A stretch of DNA of 64,000 nucleotides from Trichosphaerium sp. ATCC 40318 (GCA_038496445.1 JALMLS010000550.1:16941-80940); one strand, 5' to 3'. Counted from the first letter of the stretch, positions 1 to 11,600 are shown. Notes: generated from the sequence alone by a model not told the origin. Numbers and translations: made by a program.

Positions 1-706
1 ATCAGTTTAAGTCCCAGAATATCAGATTCACATTGATAAGAACGAATAGATTCTTCGCATGGTACATCATCAAAGCCTGGGTGCAAAACTTGAAATTAGA
101 TTGATTGACTTCAAGTTTTGTCTATTTCGAAAACTGTACCGTTCGTGGCCATCACCAAACACCCTTCAGGTTCCATGTTCCCTGCTGTGAATGCTGGTTT
201 TGTATTAGCAAACACCAATTTCAAATACGTCTTTGTATCATTCTTGGCAGTAGTAATAAAGAGATCTGTCTGAGTCATCGAAACATTACTTGAAACCCAA
301 TAGTATAATGACAACGCCTCGTAACACTCTTCACAACATAATGGGCAATTTCCATGACACCTTGAACATGAACTAACGTAATCAAGAGGGTCAGCTTCTA
401 GCCTTGCTCCAATCCAATACCGATCATCTGTAGCGTTTACGCTAGGTAAAAAACTGAGAGTAGTATTGTCCAATACCTCTATTAGTCGAGAGTTCCTTAA
501 AAATGAGTCAATTAGAGCTAAACCAGAATATTAATTAATTAACTTAGGTCCCTTATGGAACTTTCTAAAAACTAGTCACGTGACACTAATACGACTTACT
601 TGGGTGCTTCAGCGCAAGCAGAAGCAGTTTCTGACCAAGTCATGCACCGAATACAAACAATGAACCACAAAAATGCCGCTAAACGAACCCACAATGTTAA
701 AGCCAT
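1..706 (-). CDS. C-type-lectin-like membrane receptor, paralog A (5' part only)
   Basis: Minus-strand gene cut by the left window edge. Exons seen: 706-600 (signal peptide, start ATG at 706), 495-140, 76-<1. The first exon encodes a hydrophobic leader. The second carries the C-type-lectin-like core with RYWIGARL, paired CxxC/CC cysteines, SLYYWVSSN and CLVM. Splicing exon 2 to exon 3 skips an in-frame TVFEIDKT read-through and creates a C-terminal G(F/L)(N/D)D(L/V)PC motif, like the WND..C end of lectin domains. The cytoplasmic and membrane parts lie outside the window. Full-length paralogs B (3480-4776), C (5172-6499) and D (9699-11071) fix the exon plan. Function is inferred only: a cell-surface glycan- or ligand-binding protein. 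Intron 1 holds a CACGTG at 577-582, as in all four paralogs. Confidence 0.75.
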
Positions 707-1232
707 ATGTATAAAATTACGAAATTAATACGCACAACATTTGAAAAACTGCCGTTGACTTGAATACGGAAAGTTTGTGATACAAATCCAAACTTGCACG
801 TGGCCTCTAAAAATACGTCCAAACTCCTTGTATTTAGCTCGGCTGAATACGCTGACATAGAACATTTCGGGGAATATGACAAGGACTTGAAGACTGAGAC
901 CAACAGTGTCAAGAATTCCCTTCCTCAGACTGTTGAACTTCTTGACGCGACATAAACGCTTCTCGTTGCATCAAAAATTCGTGTAAAAGTTAATATCGCT
1001 GTGAGTAAAGAAATCCTCATAATGATACTTATCAGTAGATGAAATACGGATTGAACACAAATTACAATATCCAAGTAGCGACCGAGTTTTTTTTTGCATG
1101 ATTACTTATAAAAATCGCCCAAATAAAGACATTAAGTGTGCTCTGACTCCGCCTTAAGTAGTCACTTACCGTAGCTAATAAGTAAACCTGGTGCCCTCAA
1201 AAATATCTACAGCGTGTTGATACCAATTAATT
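707..1232. other. intergenic, no gene seen
   Basis: AT-rich spacer between the divergent starts of paralog A (minus) and the F-box/MORN_2 gene (plus), so it should contain both promoters. I see no convincing coding exon here. Confidence 0.5.
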
Positions 1233-2255
1233 ATGACAACTAAGCATAGTACAAACAATGCAAAGGGATTTAATAATAAACTTGACGGTTGCCACCTATT
1301 ACGCCTTCCCGTTGAGATTCAACTTGATATTATTGATTTAGAGGTATCATTGTATTTAATTTGGCCTCTTATATCTAAAACAAGCGCTATGATGACGAGA
1401 TTCGATGAAGAGATGAATAAGCATGGAAAATGGCAAAAATGGAGACACGTGACACTAGAAAACCGCATTATACTCGTAAGTGATGACTTTTTATAAAACG
1501 ATATAAATACCTAGTTTGTGTTAAATGTTATTCTTCAGTGAAGTATCTTTAACATCTAAACGGACTTTTTTTTTTGAACAAGCCATTTTTTAATCGCACA
1601 TTAGGTTCATGAACAACTTTGGTCACATGGTAAGAGACATGGAGAACAAAAAGAGTGGCACGATAATGGAACCTTGATGGATAAAAGTAACTATGTCAAT
1701 AATGAACTTGAAGGAGAGCGGAAGCGATGGTTTGAAAATGGACAATTGTGGGTTCAGTCCGTGTATCTCAATGGTAAACTCGAAGGAGAGTACAAGGTTT
1801 GGTATACTGACAACGACCAACAACACCTCTTGAATTATATCAATTACTATGTTGATGGTAAACGACACGGAGAGTACAAGAGATGGTATGTCAATGGTCA
1901 ATTGTGCATCCACTGCAACTATGCCAATGGTAAACGACAAGGAGAGTACAAGCAGTGGAATTTTAGTGGCCAATTGCGTGAGCAAAGTAATTATATCAGT
2001 GGTATTACAGAAGGAGAGTTCAAGCAGTGGTACAACGGTAGTCAATTGAAAAAGCAGTGCTCTTATGTAAATGGTAAACTTGAAGGAGAGTACAGGCAGT
2101 GGAGTATTAACGGCCAATTGATGCAGCATAGCACTTATGTAAATGATAAACTAGAAGGAGAGCACAAGGAGTGGAATAGTGATGGCCAATTGATACAGCA
2201 CAACACTTACGCCAATGGTAAAGTTAAAGAAGAAAACAGGTGTTTACTGATGTAG
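1233..2255 (+). CDS. F-box-like protein with MORN_2 (YwqK-type) repeats
   Basis: Two exons, 1233-1475 and 1605-2255, phase 0, 297 aa. The N-terminus has an F-box-like helix (LPVEIQLDIIDL, then LISK). Eight to nine repeats of about 24 residues follow, of the form NGKxEGEYKxWYxNGQL plus a C/Y-rich strand. This matches the MORN repeat variant family (MORN_2), known from bacterial YwqK-type proteins and expanded in some protists. The second family member at 14832-16001 (minus) shares both the F-box-like start and the repeats, which supports the splice joining the two exons here. Likely a substrate adaptor for a ubiquitin ligase; this is inference from architecture. The repeat array looks intact. 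An internal CACGTG lies at 1446-1451. Confidence 0.8.
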
Positions 2256-3479
2256 TGAAGCTACTAGAACCACGTGAAAGCGTACTTGTTGTGGAAGTGT
2301 TCAGCAAGCCAAAGATGTTTTCAATGAACAGTGCAAACAGCTAAGTAATTTGCTGGCTAGAAAACTTCCTTGATCAATGTCCTACAAACAAATTTAATCC
2401 TTTACTGTGTCAACATGTTTTAACTTCATCCTATTAAATCCCATCCACCCTTGTTAATGTACATATATGCATAACCTCCTTATGTATTACCTGGCGCTTA
2501 CACATAGTGTGACGATATGTGAGCACTTTAATTACGTCATGTTCCGTCAGAAAAGTGCATAGGACATACTGTATTGCACACTGAGACTCTGAGTAGCGTG
2601 CGGGTAAACAGAGGAGCTGATTCCCTCGAAACAGAACTGTGACAGCAAAGTACAAAAAAGAGTTACAGGAGTAGATAGGACTCTTACACAGAAATACTTA
2701 GCCGGCTGCAAGATTGCTACGGACGATGTAGAGCAGTGGTTTCTTGTGTATCACATTCCCCCTTGCTAAATAGCTTCACGTCAATTCCATAAGACGTGCC
2801 ACAGCTGCTGCAATCCCAGTTAAGCACTTTGGAATAACGTCTGAGGTTTTGTACCCTTTACAGGCCAAAAAAGTGTTGTTGTGTCAATAGGTTCAGCTAA
2901 CAAGGATGTAGGCATTTTCAACAAAGTAGAAAATGACTATGTTCAAACAAATTCCTAACAAAGACAACGATAAAAACCAGAATTGCAAGCATATTGACAT
3001 TGGTTAGTGATCGGCTAAGTACCAAACTCAAAGACACTTAAAAGCGCCCATGCCTACAAAAGCACAAAAAAGTCGTGTTGCATATGTAAAAGCGTTCTTT
3101 TATTGTAACGTCCTACATTGTTACACCTTAGCTGTTAAGACAATAAGCTTACCCACTGTTTCTAACAACATTTGGTATTCCATTAAACTCATGAATTACA
3201 CCTTGTAAAAGGGAATACTCTTTAATTCCAATATCATATAAACTCTTGTCTTCAAATAACACATCATGTTTCTGAACGTATGTTTTATTTAGGCCAAAAA
3301 AGTTCACCAACTACACTTGCCTATGTTTTCACAATTTATTGATAAGTATTAACTAGTTGATTTATTATGTTTCTGATACAAATGTTGTGCCTGTCAAATA
3401 TTGCAGTGTACATTGCCAATCAACTAGTGTTTGTGTCTTGTATTTTTCAATATGAAGAAGTGGTATACACATACAGTTG
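2256..3479. other. intergenic, about 1.2 kb, nothing firm
   Basis: Convergent intergenic region between the F-box/MORN_2 gene and the 3' end of lectin-like paralog B. A CACGTG lies at 2271-2276. On the minus strand around 2750-2870 there is a short open stretch reading TSDVIPKCLTGIAAAVARL that could be a relic exon, but no flanking exons could be assembled. Confidence 0.4.
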
Positions 3480-4776
3480 CTATGGGAGTCTGATTGGAAA
3501 GACAAGATTACGTAAGCTAGGTACAAGCAAAACGAGAGCAATCAAAACAACCACCATCAATACAACACAAACAACAACAACTACAACAACAACAAGAAAT
3601 GATGATCCATCATCTGTGTTTGATTGGGTACATGAAGCCCCAAAGAAAATACTGAGAGTGCCTTCATCTTCTGTGATTTTGATTGTTAAAACTAGAATTT
3701 TTAAGTTTGTCTGTATTACCTTGTATGAGACATGCACCACTTGGAACGGTTATGTTTATAGTTGATACATCACAATCTTTATCATGTTCAAACAGAGGAA
3801 TAAATGTATTTTCCTGCTACCTTGATGAGCACTCATAAAGCGTGAAAAGACTGGAAAGCTATCGTACAATGACAGTGGCCTCTACATCTATTGTAACGTT
3901 CCCAATGAATTGAACACATCCATAACTAACAATTTTTGATTTATCATTGACGGTAATGATACTATCAACAAAGGTGACATTTCCTGAAACGTAAAAAGTA
4001 TTAGAAAAAACAGTGCCTGTTCTTGAAACAAAAAAATACCTGGAAATCTGATAGTTTGATCGATAATGTTTGTGTGTTCTGTTATCAGTCTAGGTTCCAA
4101 TATATCAGATTCACATCGATAAGAATCTATAGATACACTGCATGGTAAATCGTTAAGGCCTGGGTACAATAATCGAAATTAGATTGATTGACTTCAAGTT
4201 TTATCTATTTCGAAAACTGTACCGTTCATTGCCATCACTAAACACCCTTCAGCTTCAGGACCATTTGTGAATGTTGGTTGACCATTAGAAAACAGCATCT
4301 TCAAATACGTCTTTGTATCATTGTTGGCAGTGGTAATAAAGAGATCTGTCTGAGTCATTGAAACATTGCTTGAAACCCAATAGTATAAAGACAACGCCTT
4401 GTAACACCTTTCGCAACATGATGAGCAATTGGTATGGCATGGCGAACAGGTTCCAATGTAATCGCGAGGGTTTGCATTTAGCTTTGCACCGATCCAATAT
4501 CTATCATCTGAAGCGTTTACTCTGGGTAAAAAACTGAGAGTAGTATTGTCCAATACTTCTGTTAGTTGAGAGTTCCTTAAAAACGAGATAATTAGAGCTA
4601 AACCCGAATATTTAATTAACTGGGCCCTTTTGTTATAATAAACAATCACGTGACACTAATACGACGTACTTAGGTGCTCCAGCGCAAACAGAAGCAGTTT
4701 GTGACCAAGTCAAGCACCGAATACCAACAATGAAGCCCAATAAAACAACCAAGTGAACCTGTAATACCAGACACAT
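3480..4776 (-). CDS. C-type-lectin-like membrane receptor, paralog B
   Basis: Six exons on the minus strand: 4776-4670, 4575-4223, 4159-4040, 3983-3868, 3813-3720, 3670-3480; 326 aa. Order: signal peptide, lectin-like domain (DRYWIGAKL, SLYYWVSSN, CLVMAMN joined by splicing to GLNDLPC), a second ectodomain with ITVNDKSKI and CVQFIGNVT-like strands, then one transmembrane helix made of a poly-Val run followed by CVVLMVV. Exon sizes 107/353/120/116/94 match paralogs C and D almost exactly. The cytoplasmic tail stops early after FPIRLP, whereas C and D continue about 15 residues to a VSPS end. The nucleotides beyond this stop still resemble the longer tail, so the tail was probably truncated recently. 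CACGTG at 4647-4652 lies in intron 1. Confidence 0.85.
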
Positions 4777-5171
4777 AGCTGTATGTCAATTAGACAACGC
4801 GGATATAACGATATGTTAGACGAGGAGACTCGAGGATTGGGTTCATTGAATATTTGTAGGACTCACGTTTACTACACGTGTGCTCACGGAGCATGTTTAT
4901 CTTTTTTAGACAGTGACTGGTGTTTAAGCTTACAGATTCGTATAGCGTACAGTTTGTCCGACAAATATCCGAGTTCTCTGAATTGTCAGAGAGAATTCAC
5001 GTGCTTTTAGGGACGTGTATGTCGCTATCTAGCCATTTTTTAGTGTGTAAGTCTTGGTATATATAATGCACTAGTTACTACATGGTCCCACACCTGTGTA
5101 GTTACAGCTAACAAGTCAACATTGTTACTTACAAGTTGTAGAATATCAGTTTATGGTTTCAAGATGTTTAA
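4777..5171. other. intergenic, about 0.4 kb
   Basis: Spacer between the start of paralog B and the 3' end of paralog C, both on the minus strand. It should hold the promoter of B. CACGTG occurs at 4875-4880 and 4998-5003. No coding exon recognised. Confidence 0.5.
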
Positions 5172-6499
5172 TTAAGAAGGTGATACAGATACAGTATGTA
5201 CTGTTACCTTGGGGCGTTTGTATGGAAAGACAAGATTACGTAAGCTAGGTACAAGCAAGATGAGAGCAATCAAAATAACCACCATCAATACAACACAAAC
5301 AACAACAACTACAACAACAACAGGAAATGATGATCCATCATCTGTGTTTGATTGGGTACACGAAGATCCAAAGAAAATACTGAGAGTGCTTTCATATTCT
5401 GTGATTGTGATTGTTAAAAAAAGGGTGTAAGAGTGTTTGTATGTATTACCTTGTATTAGACATGCACCACTTGGAACGGTTATATTTATGGGTGATATGT
5501 CACAATCTTTGTCGTGTTCAAACAGAGGAATTGAGGTATTATCCTGGTAATGAAAGATTACAAAGTTTGTCAAACACTTTAAAAAATGTCGTACAACAAC
5601 AGTGGCCTCTACATCTATTGTAACGTTCCCAATAAATTCAACACATCCGTAAGTAATAATCTTTGATTTATCATTGACGGTAATGATAGTATCCACAAAG
5701 GTCACATTTCCTAAAACAAAAACATGTCAAAAAAAAAACATATTATCTTCAAGAAAAGTAGGTTCTCGAAAACAATAAAATACCTGGAAAACTGAGAGTT
5801 TGATCCACAATGTTTGTATGTTCTGTTATCAGTCTAGGCTCCAATATATCAGATTCACATCGATAAGAATTAATAGATACACTGCATGGTAAATCGTTTA
5901 GTCCTTTAGTGAAAATTTAGACGGCTCCAGACGATCGTCTTAGCAAAACAGTACCGTCTAATTCCATCGCCAAGCATCTTTCTGGTATTCCGCCTATGAA
6001 TGTTGGTTGACCATTAGAAAACAGCATCTTCAAATATGTCCTTGTGTCATTGTTGGCAGTGGTAATAAAGAGATCTGTCTGAGTCATCGAAACATTGCTT
6101 GAAACCCAATAGTATAAAGACAACGCCTCGTAACACCTTTCACAACATGGCGGGCATTGGTGATGGCAATTGGTACATGTACCAACGTAGTCAAGAGGGT
6201 TATTAGCTTCTAGCCTTGCGCCGATCCAATATCTATCATCTGAAGCGTTTATTCTGGGTAAAAAACTGAGAGCAGTATTGTCCAATACTTCTATTAGTTG
6301 AGAGTTCCTTTAAAAATACAATTAGAGCTAAACCCGAATATTTAATTCGGGAACTTTCTAAAAACTAGTCACGTGACACTAATACGACTTACTTGGGTGC
6401 TTCAGCGCAAACAGACGCAGTTTCTGGCCAATTCATGCACCGAATACAAACAATGAAGGTCAAAAAAACAGCCAACCGAACCCATAATGCTAGAGCCAT
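5172..6499 (-). CDS. C-type-lectin-like membrane receptor, paralog C
   Basis: Six exons: 6499-6393, 6307-5955, 5903-5784, 5710-5595, 5543-5450, 5398-5172; 338 aa. A signal peptide is followed by the lectin-like domain with RYWIGARL, cysteine pairs, YYWVSSN, and CLAMELD spliced to GLNDLPC. A second ectodomain has a conserved PLFEHDKDCD motif and the sequence GACLIQ. A single transmembrane helix (poly-Val, then CVVLMVVILIALILLV) precedes a short basic tail ending VSVSPS. The first intron starts GTAAGT and contains CACGTG at 6370-6375. The gene is in tandem with paralog B and inverted relative to D. The lectin assignment rests on the WIG core, cysteine spacing and the LND..C end. The ligand is unknown. 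Confidence 0.88.
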
Positions 6500-6917
6500 C
6501 GATGTACTGCTATTAATAATAAATTGGGGGAAACTTCCGTTGACCATTGGTAGATCCTATTATGGAACAATTTGTGATACGAATGTACAGTGAGATTTTT
6601 TTGTGAACATTTGTAAACATTTTGTACTTCAACAACTGCAGGTTGGTTTTTTAATGTCTCGTTATTTTTCTAGGTTCGTGTGCTGTTGTATGTGCTACGG
6701 GGCGCTATATATAACCTTTTCGTGAACCAAGTTAGTAACCTAGACCAAACGTGTACACGTGGGACTCTAAAAATAAGTCCAAGCTTCAATGATTTGTACA
6801 GGTGGATGCTTTATTCTCAGTTGTTTATACATTCATCTCACTATCACCCGATCAAAGGCGAAACTTGATCCTAAAGTGTGGCGTTGTGATCAAGACGTTA
6901 ATCTTCCTCCAAACCAG
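6500..6917. other. intergenic, about 0.4 kb
   Basis: Upstream region of paralog C, then the 3' flank of the small minus-strand gene at 6918-7357. CACGTG at 6756-6761. No coding exon recognised. Confidence 0.45.
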
Positions 6918-7357
6918 TCATGTTCTCTGTTGTTCACTAAAGCAACAAAAGTCAATTAACTTAATACATCCATTGTATAAAATGTGAGGCTCTATGACGA
7001 AGTGAAAAATGGGATTTCGATTATCTTTTTTATCAACAATACGGGTTATAGCCTCCGTTGTGGTTGCATACGAGTGTAATTGCTCATAAAGCGGTGTTTT
7101 CTTTGGGTAGGCCTTTGCACAAAACCAGAAATAATTTGAATTAGTGAACGCAAGATACGTATTGACTCCACTTGCCTTTTTAAGTGACACCTAAAAAAAA
7201 CCTAAAAAACTACACACAGAGTACGTTACTCCACGTCTTAATAATGTACATTGTAAACATACGCTATTGGTACTATGTGTGTTACCAAATAAAGGTAGAA
7301 GCACAAGGTTCGTGCAAACTCCACAGTATTACCACTAACCGCTTGTTTTGAAAGCAT
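6918..7357 (-). CDS. small uncharacterised protein (114 aa)
   Basis: Two exons, 7357-7286 and 7190-6918, joined in phase 0 across an intron that starts GTAACA. The product begins MLSKQAVSGNTVEF and continues through LAFTNSNYFWFCAKAYP and IFHFVIEP to a stop at 6918. It has no signal peptide and no clear membrane helix. I do not recognise the family; alternating hydrophobic strands suggest a small alpha/beta fold. The proposed start ATG (7357-7355) overlaps, on the other strand, the ATG at 7356-7358 of a possible plus-strand gene, so at most one of these starts is likely to be right. Confidence 0.4.
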
Positions 7358-7763
7358 GTCGTATTCGAAGGGAAGTGCATCTATTTGTGTAGATTTTGTC
7401 AATGAGGGTGACGGCTCCTTACTGCTATCAAAAACAGTAGAAGAACACTACCAAGCTAATACAGCCGTAAGAGGGTACAGCTATTACCACAGGATCATGT
7501 AAGAGTGAGTATATGTCCTTGTATTGTTTAGACTTTTTCCGACCTTGTTTTAATTTATCGAATGGAGTATTACCTGCAGGTAAAATCGAACGGGTCAACT
7601 TGGTCTCTCGCTTATTGTTTTTTTGAAGACAGCTACTCCAATATGTAAGAAAGACTGTTTAGATGCAAATAGTATTTGTGCAGATGACGCAGAAGCTCTA
7701 TTATGTGCTTAAATTAAATGCAAATGGAGAATCTTTCAGTTTTTTTTCCGACATTATCATCAG

Positions 7764-8806
7764 ATATCTTCCGACATTCCACTTCCGAATTGTACCTACA
7801 TAGATCCTGATTTTGGTTTAGAAGGGTATCCAGAAGAAGGTAAGAATCTAGAGTGATAAATTAATACTTAACCTTGCAGGCTACAAGAACTTTTTCGGCA
7901 TTGACTTGAATTGCATAAATGTTCCTCGGTTAGCGCCAAACATTTACATAGTTTGGATGGGATTGTCTTTTTATGTTGCTTTTTATCTTCGTCCTATGCA
8001 TACAAAGTGGCATCAGTTAGCTGTACATGGTACTGCTTTAGGTATACCTCTGTTTCTTGCTCTTTTAACAGCAAGTCTAGGGCGTCTTGGTTTCACTTTA
8101 ACAGCTCCTTAGTAAGTGGCTAAACAACTTTTCGTTTTCGTTCAGTAACCTTTCTGTGTAGTCCTGCCGTCTTTGTGGACCATAACTTATATGATTACAC
8201 ATACTATGATGTCTTAAATATCTATCCAACATTCGTCACTTGGTTAATAGGTTGCATTGTGCTCACCAGCACTGGTGTAGCTCATTGCAGTGGTAAGTTT
8301 CCACTAACTACTTTTTTTAGCTAAAACTATTGTAGCAAATGAAGAGAGCTAACGTGTTCAATAGCTCAAGACAACGTTTAATATTTTATAGAACAGTTTT
8401 AATAACAGCTGTACATATTAGATCCATTTCACCTTATTTCGCAACCTACTTTTATAGTACACAGCATTGGTAAAAAAAATTAAAATTGGAGGAAGCAGTT
8501 CATGTCTCATTGTTGTCTTTTAAGGTGTCGTACTGATTAATTTTATTAGCAAGGATAGAATTTTCAAAACAAATTAGTTACAGCTGTTTCTTGTGAGATA
8601 AGAGGTGAAGAAAATTGCAAAGAATTCCTGGTATTGTTTTTTTTCACTTAACACAAACTTTAACTGACTGATTCTTTCCTCGAAAGAACCTCGTACCGTA
8701 TTGGTCTAAAGTTGCAACTTGGCTTAGTATTGCTTTGAATAGACTCATATTCTACTTTGCTCTTAATTTACATACAGAAACATGGAGGGTATGGACTTAT
8801 TTTTAG
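7764..8806 (+). CDS. multi-pass membrane protein of unknown family (5' exons unresolved)
   Basis: Five linked exons: 7764-7839, 7880-8111, 8162-8292, 8578-8630, 8687-8806, with consistent phases and a stop at 8804-8806. The product has a Cys-containing lumenal stretch (DIPLPNCTYIDPDFGLEG), then hydrophobic helices (IYIVWMGLSFYVAFYL; TALGIPLFLALLTASLG; FVTWLIGCIVLTSTGVAHC), a Cys-rich loop (VSCEIRGEENCKEFL), and a last hydrophobic segment (SIALNRLIFYFALNL). Upstream, open stretches at 7356-7470 and 7630-7700 (CKKDCLDANSICADDAEALL) probably belong to the same gene, but I could not join them in phase. No family recognised; an integral membrane protein with a disulfide-rich extracellular side is the safe description. 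Confidence 0.55.
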
Positions 8807-9343
8807 AAGCCAATGCAAGTTTACAGACATAATAACACCTGTAATTATAGCTACCAAACCAAGTCTTAAAAAAACCTATCACTAGTTTTAGTCAATGAAT
8901 AAAACCTAACGTATTCATACATATTGTCCGTATCATTCAAGTTTGCGACAGGTTTGGCAGAAGTATCAAAGTGTAAGATCTTGCAAGAACTAACAAAACT
9001 GACAGCAAAAAGTTGCAAAGATTAGCAAACTTGAATGATACGGACAATAAGCAGAAAACAGACTTTCCAATGAACGTATCCACAAAGTGGATTGCATTCC
9101 CTGAATTTTGATGCTTAGCTTTTAACAGCCAATGCAAGCATGTAGAGTATTGTTTAGGAGTCTTGCTTTTCCGGTTAACTGTTAGAACTTGCTTCAATGC
9201 CAACTTTTCTAAACTTGCTATTACATGCAAGTGGTTACAGCGGTATTGATGAGATTCGTCACGATTATAATGTCTTTTTGTTAAGATGACAATCCCAAAC
9301 GAAAACAAATCACGTGATTGGCTCTAAATGTCAACTGTAAAAA
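8807..9343. other. intergenic, about 0.5 kb
   Basis: 3' flank of the membrane-protein gene. It contains the inverted repeat described separately and a CACGTG at 9311-9316. Open reading frames here have no recognisable coding features. Confidence 0.4.
8922..9048. repeat. 25-bp perfect inverted repeat (hairpin)
   Basis: Arms at 8922-8946 and 9024-9048 are exact reverse complements (core TCCGTATCATTCAAGTTTGC), separated by 77 bp. Could be a small foldback element or an RNA hairpin. It is not a simple terminator because the loop is long. Confidence 0.8.
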
Positions 9344-9584
9344 ATGTCGGTAAGCAATGGCAGATTGAAGTTTATTGCTAAGTATTCGTTTGGGTAAACA
9401 ATCTCAACATTGGGCTTTCGCCAATGCAACATATGTAGACCTACGCATGATAAAGCGTATGAGAGCAGTTTGGAAGAAAAACGCATCTGATGACGTGACG
9501 ATAAAGCCAACAACGTTCAATTTCATAGCCGTACCCTACATGTTCGCTTTCAAGAGGATTTTAGAACAGCTGGTGGAATCTTGA
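9344..9584 (+). CDS. possible small protein (exon structure uncertain)
   Basis: An open exon ending at 9584 encodes a basic, hydrophobic-tailed stretch (LRMIKRMRAVWKKNASDD, then TFNFIAVPYMFAFKRILEQL). ATG codons at 9328 and 9344 lie just upstream next to a GTAAGC splice-like site, but I could not connect them to the exon in phase. Size and charge would fit a small mitochondrial or ribosomal-type protein; that is a guess. Kept as a low-confidence gene. Confidence 0.25.
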
Positions 9585-9698
9585 ACCAAATATCACGTGT
9601 TTGTAGATTTGTATCACAAATCCATCCATAATTGGTTCTACCAAGTCAACGCCAGTTGTCTATCTTTTGTGCTCTGGTTAATTAATTGTGTAACTTCT

Positions 9699-11071
9699 AT
9701 GGCTACAACATTATCGGTTCGATTGGGGGTTTTTTTTGGCTTCATTGTTTGTATTCGGTGCATGACTTGGTCAGAAACTGCGTTTGCTTGCGCTGGAGCA
9801 CCCAAGTACGTCATATTAGTGTCACGTGATTGTTTATTATCAAAGGTCGCGAAGTTAATTATTCGGGTTTAGCTCTAATTATCTCGTTTTTAAGGAACTC
9901 TCGACTAATAGAGGTATTGGACAATACTACTCTCAGTTTTTTACCCAGAATAAACGCTACAGATGATAGATATTGGATTGGCGCAAAGCTAAATGCAAAC
10001 CCTCGCGATTACATTGGAAACTGTTCGCTGTGTCATAATTGCTCAGCATGTTGTGAAAGGTGTTACGAGGCGTTGTCTTTATACTATTGGGTTTCAAGTA
10101 ATGTTTCAATGACTCAGACAGATCTCTTTATTACCACTGCCAACAACGATACAAAAACGTATTTGAACATGCTATTTGTTTATGGCCAGCCATCGTTCAC
10201 AAACGGAAATGGAACTGTTGAAGGTGAAGAAAAGTGTTTGGTGATGGCAATGAACAGTACGTTTTCGAAATAGATAAAACTTGAAGTCCATCAATCTAAT
10301 TTCGAGTTTTGCACACAGGGCTTAACGATCTACCATGTAACAATTCTGTTGCATCGCCTAGATGTGAATCTGATATATTGGAACCTAAATTGATAACAGA
10401 ACATGCAAACATTGTCGATCAAACTCTCAGTTTTCTAGGTATTTTATTATTGAGATTTCAGTTTTTTTCTGACATTCTTTCGTTTCAGGAAATGTAACCT
10501 TCATGGATAGTGTCATTACCGTTAATGATAAATCTAAGATTATTACTTACGGATGCGTACATTTTATTGGGAACGTTACAATAGATATAGAGTTTACTGT
10601 ACGCTACTAGTGTAGTCTTCACTGTTTTTTTGCTCCTATTTTTTTACTTTATGAGTGCTCATCAAGGTATCAGGATAATAAATCAATTCCTCTGTTTGAA
10701 CACGATAAAGATTGTGACATAGCAATTACAAATGTAACCGTTTCAAGTGGTGCATGTCTCATACAAGGTATTACAGACAAACACTCTTAAAAATTCTAGT
10801 TTAACAATCACAATCACAAAAATACCTTTCTTTTAACAGTTACAATACAGAAGATGAAGGCACTCTCAGCATCTTCTTTCAGTCTACATGTAACCAATCA
10901 AGCACAGATGGATCATCATTTCCTGTTGTTGTTGTAGTTGTTGTTGTTTGTGTTGTATTGATGGTGATCATTTTGATCGCTCTTGTTTTTCTTGTACCTA
11001 GCTTACGTAATCTTGTCTTTCCATTCGTGCGCAGGCCCAAAGCAGTACATGCAACTGTATCACCTTCGTAA
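9699..11071 (+). CDS. C-type-lectin-like membrane receptor, paralog D (inverted copy)
   Basis: Six exons: 9699-9805, 9895-10256, 10319-10438, 10489-10598, 10674-10767, 10851-11071; total 1014 nt, 337 aa. The architecture matches paralogs B and C: signal peptide ending near SETAFACAGAP, lectin-like domain (DRYWIGAKL, YYWVSSN, CLVMAMN joined to RLNDLPC), second ectodomain (IITYGCVHFIGNVT, PLFEHDKDCD), and one transmembrane helix rich in Val followed by LVPSLRNLVFPF and a tail ending TVSPS. It lies on the plus strand, opposite to A-C, so the family is arranged as an inverted cluster. AATAAA lies at 11075-11080, four bases after the stop. Intron 1 carries CACGTG at 9823-9828. Confidence 0.88.
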
Positions 11072-11218
11072 TACAATAAATTATCTTACAAAATGCTAAT
11101 TGATAGTTTAATTAAAGCGCAACTTTTGTCAGACATCCATTGTGTATAAAACAGTATAAAATCAATCTAGTTTATCAAATAAGTTTGTTGAATAAAATAT
11201 CAGTTTACAAGGCATGGT

Positions 11219-11600
11219 ATGCAAGCAGTATTGGTACAAAGCATGGTCTTATATGCAGTTAAGAAAGATGTAAATGGGAAAGTGGAGAGAGTACAAAAAG
11301 AGTGGGGTACAGCAAAACTGTACAGCTGTTTATCTTTGTTAATGATGAAATCTCAAAAGAAGGAGCGGCATCATAATGGACAACTGTACCATCATTGCAC
11401 TAATGTTGATGGTATAGAAGAGGCAGGAGGCAGACTGCAAAGAATGACATATAAATGGTACATTGTAGGAACTATTATCATCTCACCAATGATAACTTGA
11501 GTGCCTCAATTAAAAAAGGCATGACAACGGAGTATTGAGGGCTGAGTGCAACTACGTAAATGGTAAACGTCACAGAGAAGATGGTAAAATATATCAAAAT
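11219..11600 (+). pseudogene. degraded MORN_2-repeat gene fragment
   Basis: Scattered pieces of the same repeat as in the genes at 1233 and 14832 can be read in changing frames. Examples are NGKVERVQKEWG near 11274, a unit with HHNGQLYHHCTNVDG near 11365-11420, and CNYVNGKRHRED near 11545-11580. Stops and frame changes separate them and no F-box-like start is present. This looks like a decayed third member of the family, just downstream of lectin-like paralog D. Confidence 0.65.

Noticed and set aside
8937-9308. 123-residue minus-strand open frame
   Set aside because: It spans the hairpin arms and has no recognised domain, splice support or coding-like composition; chance is likely.
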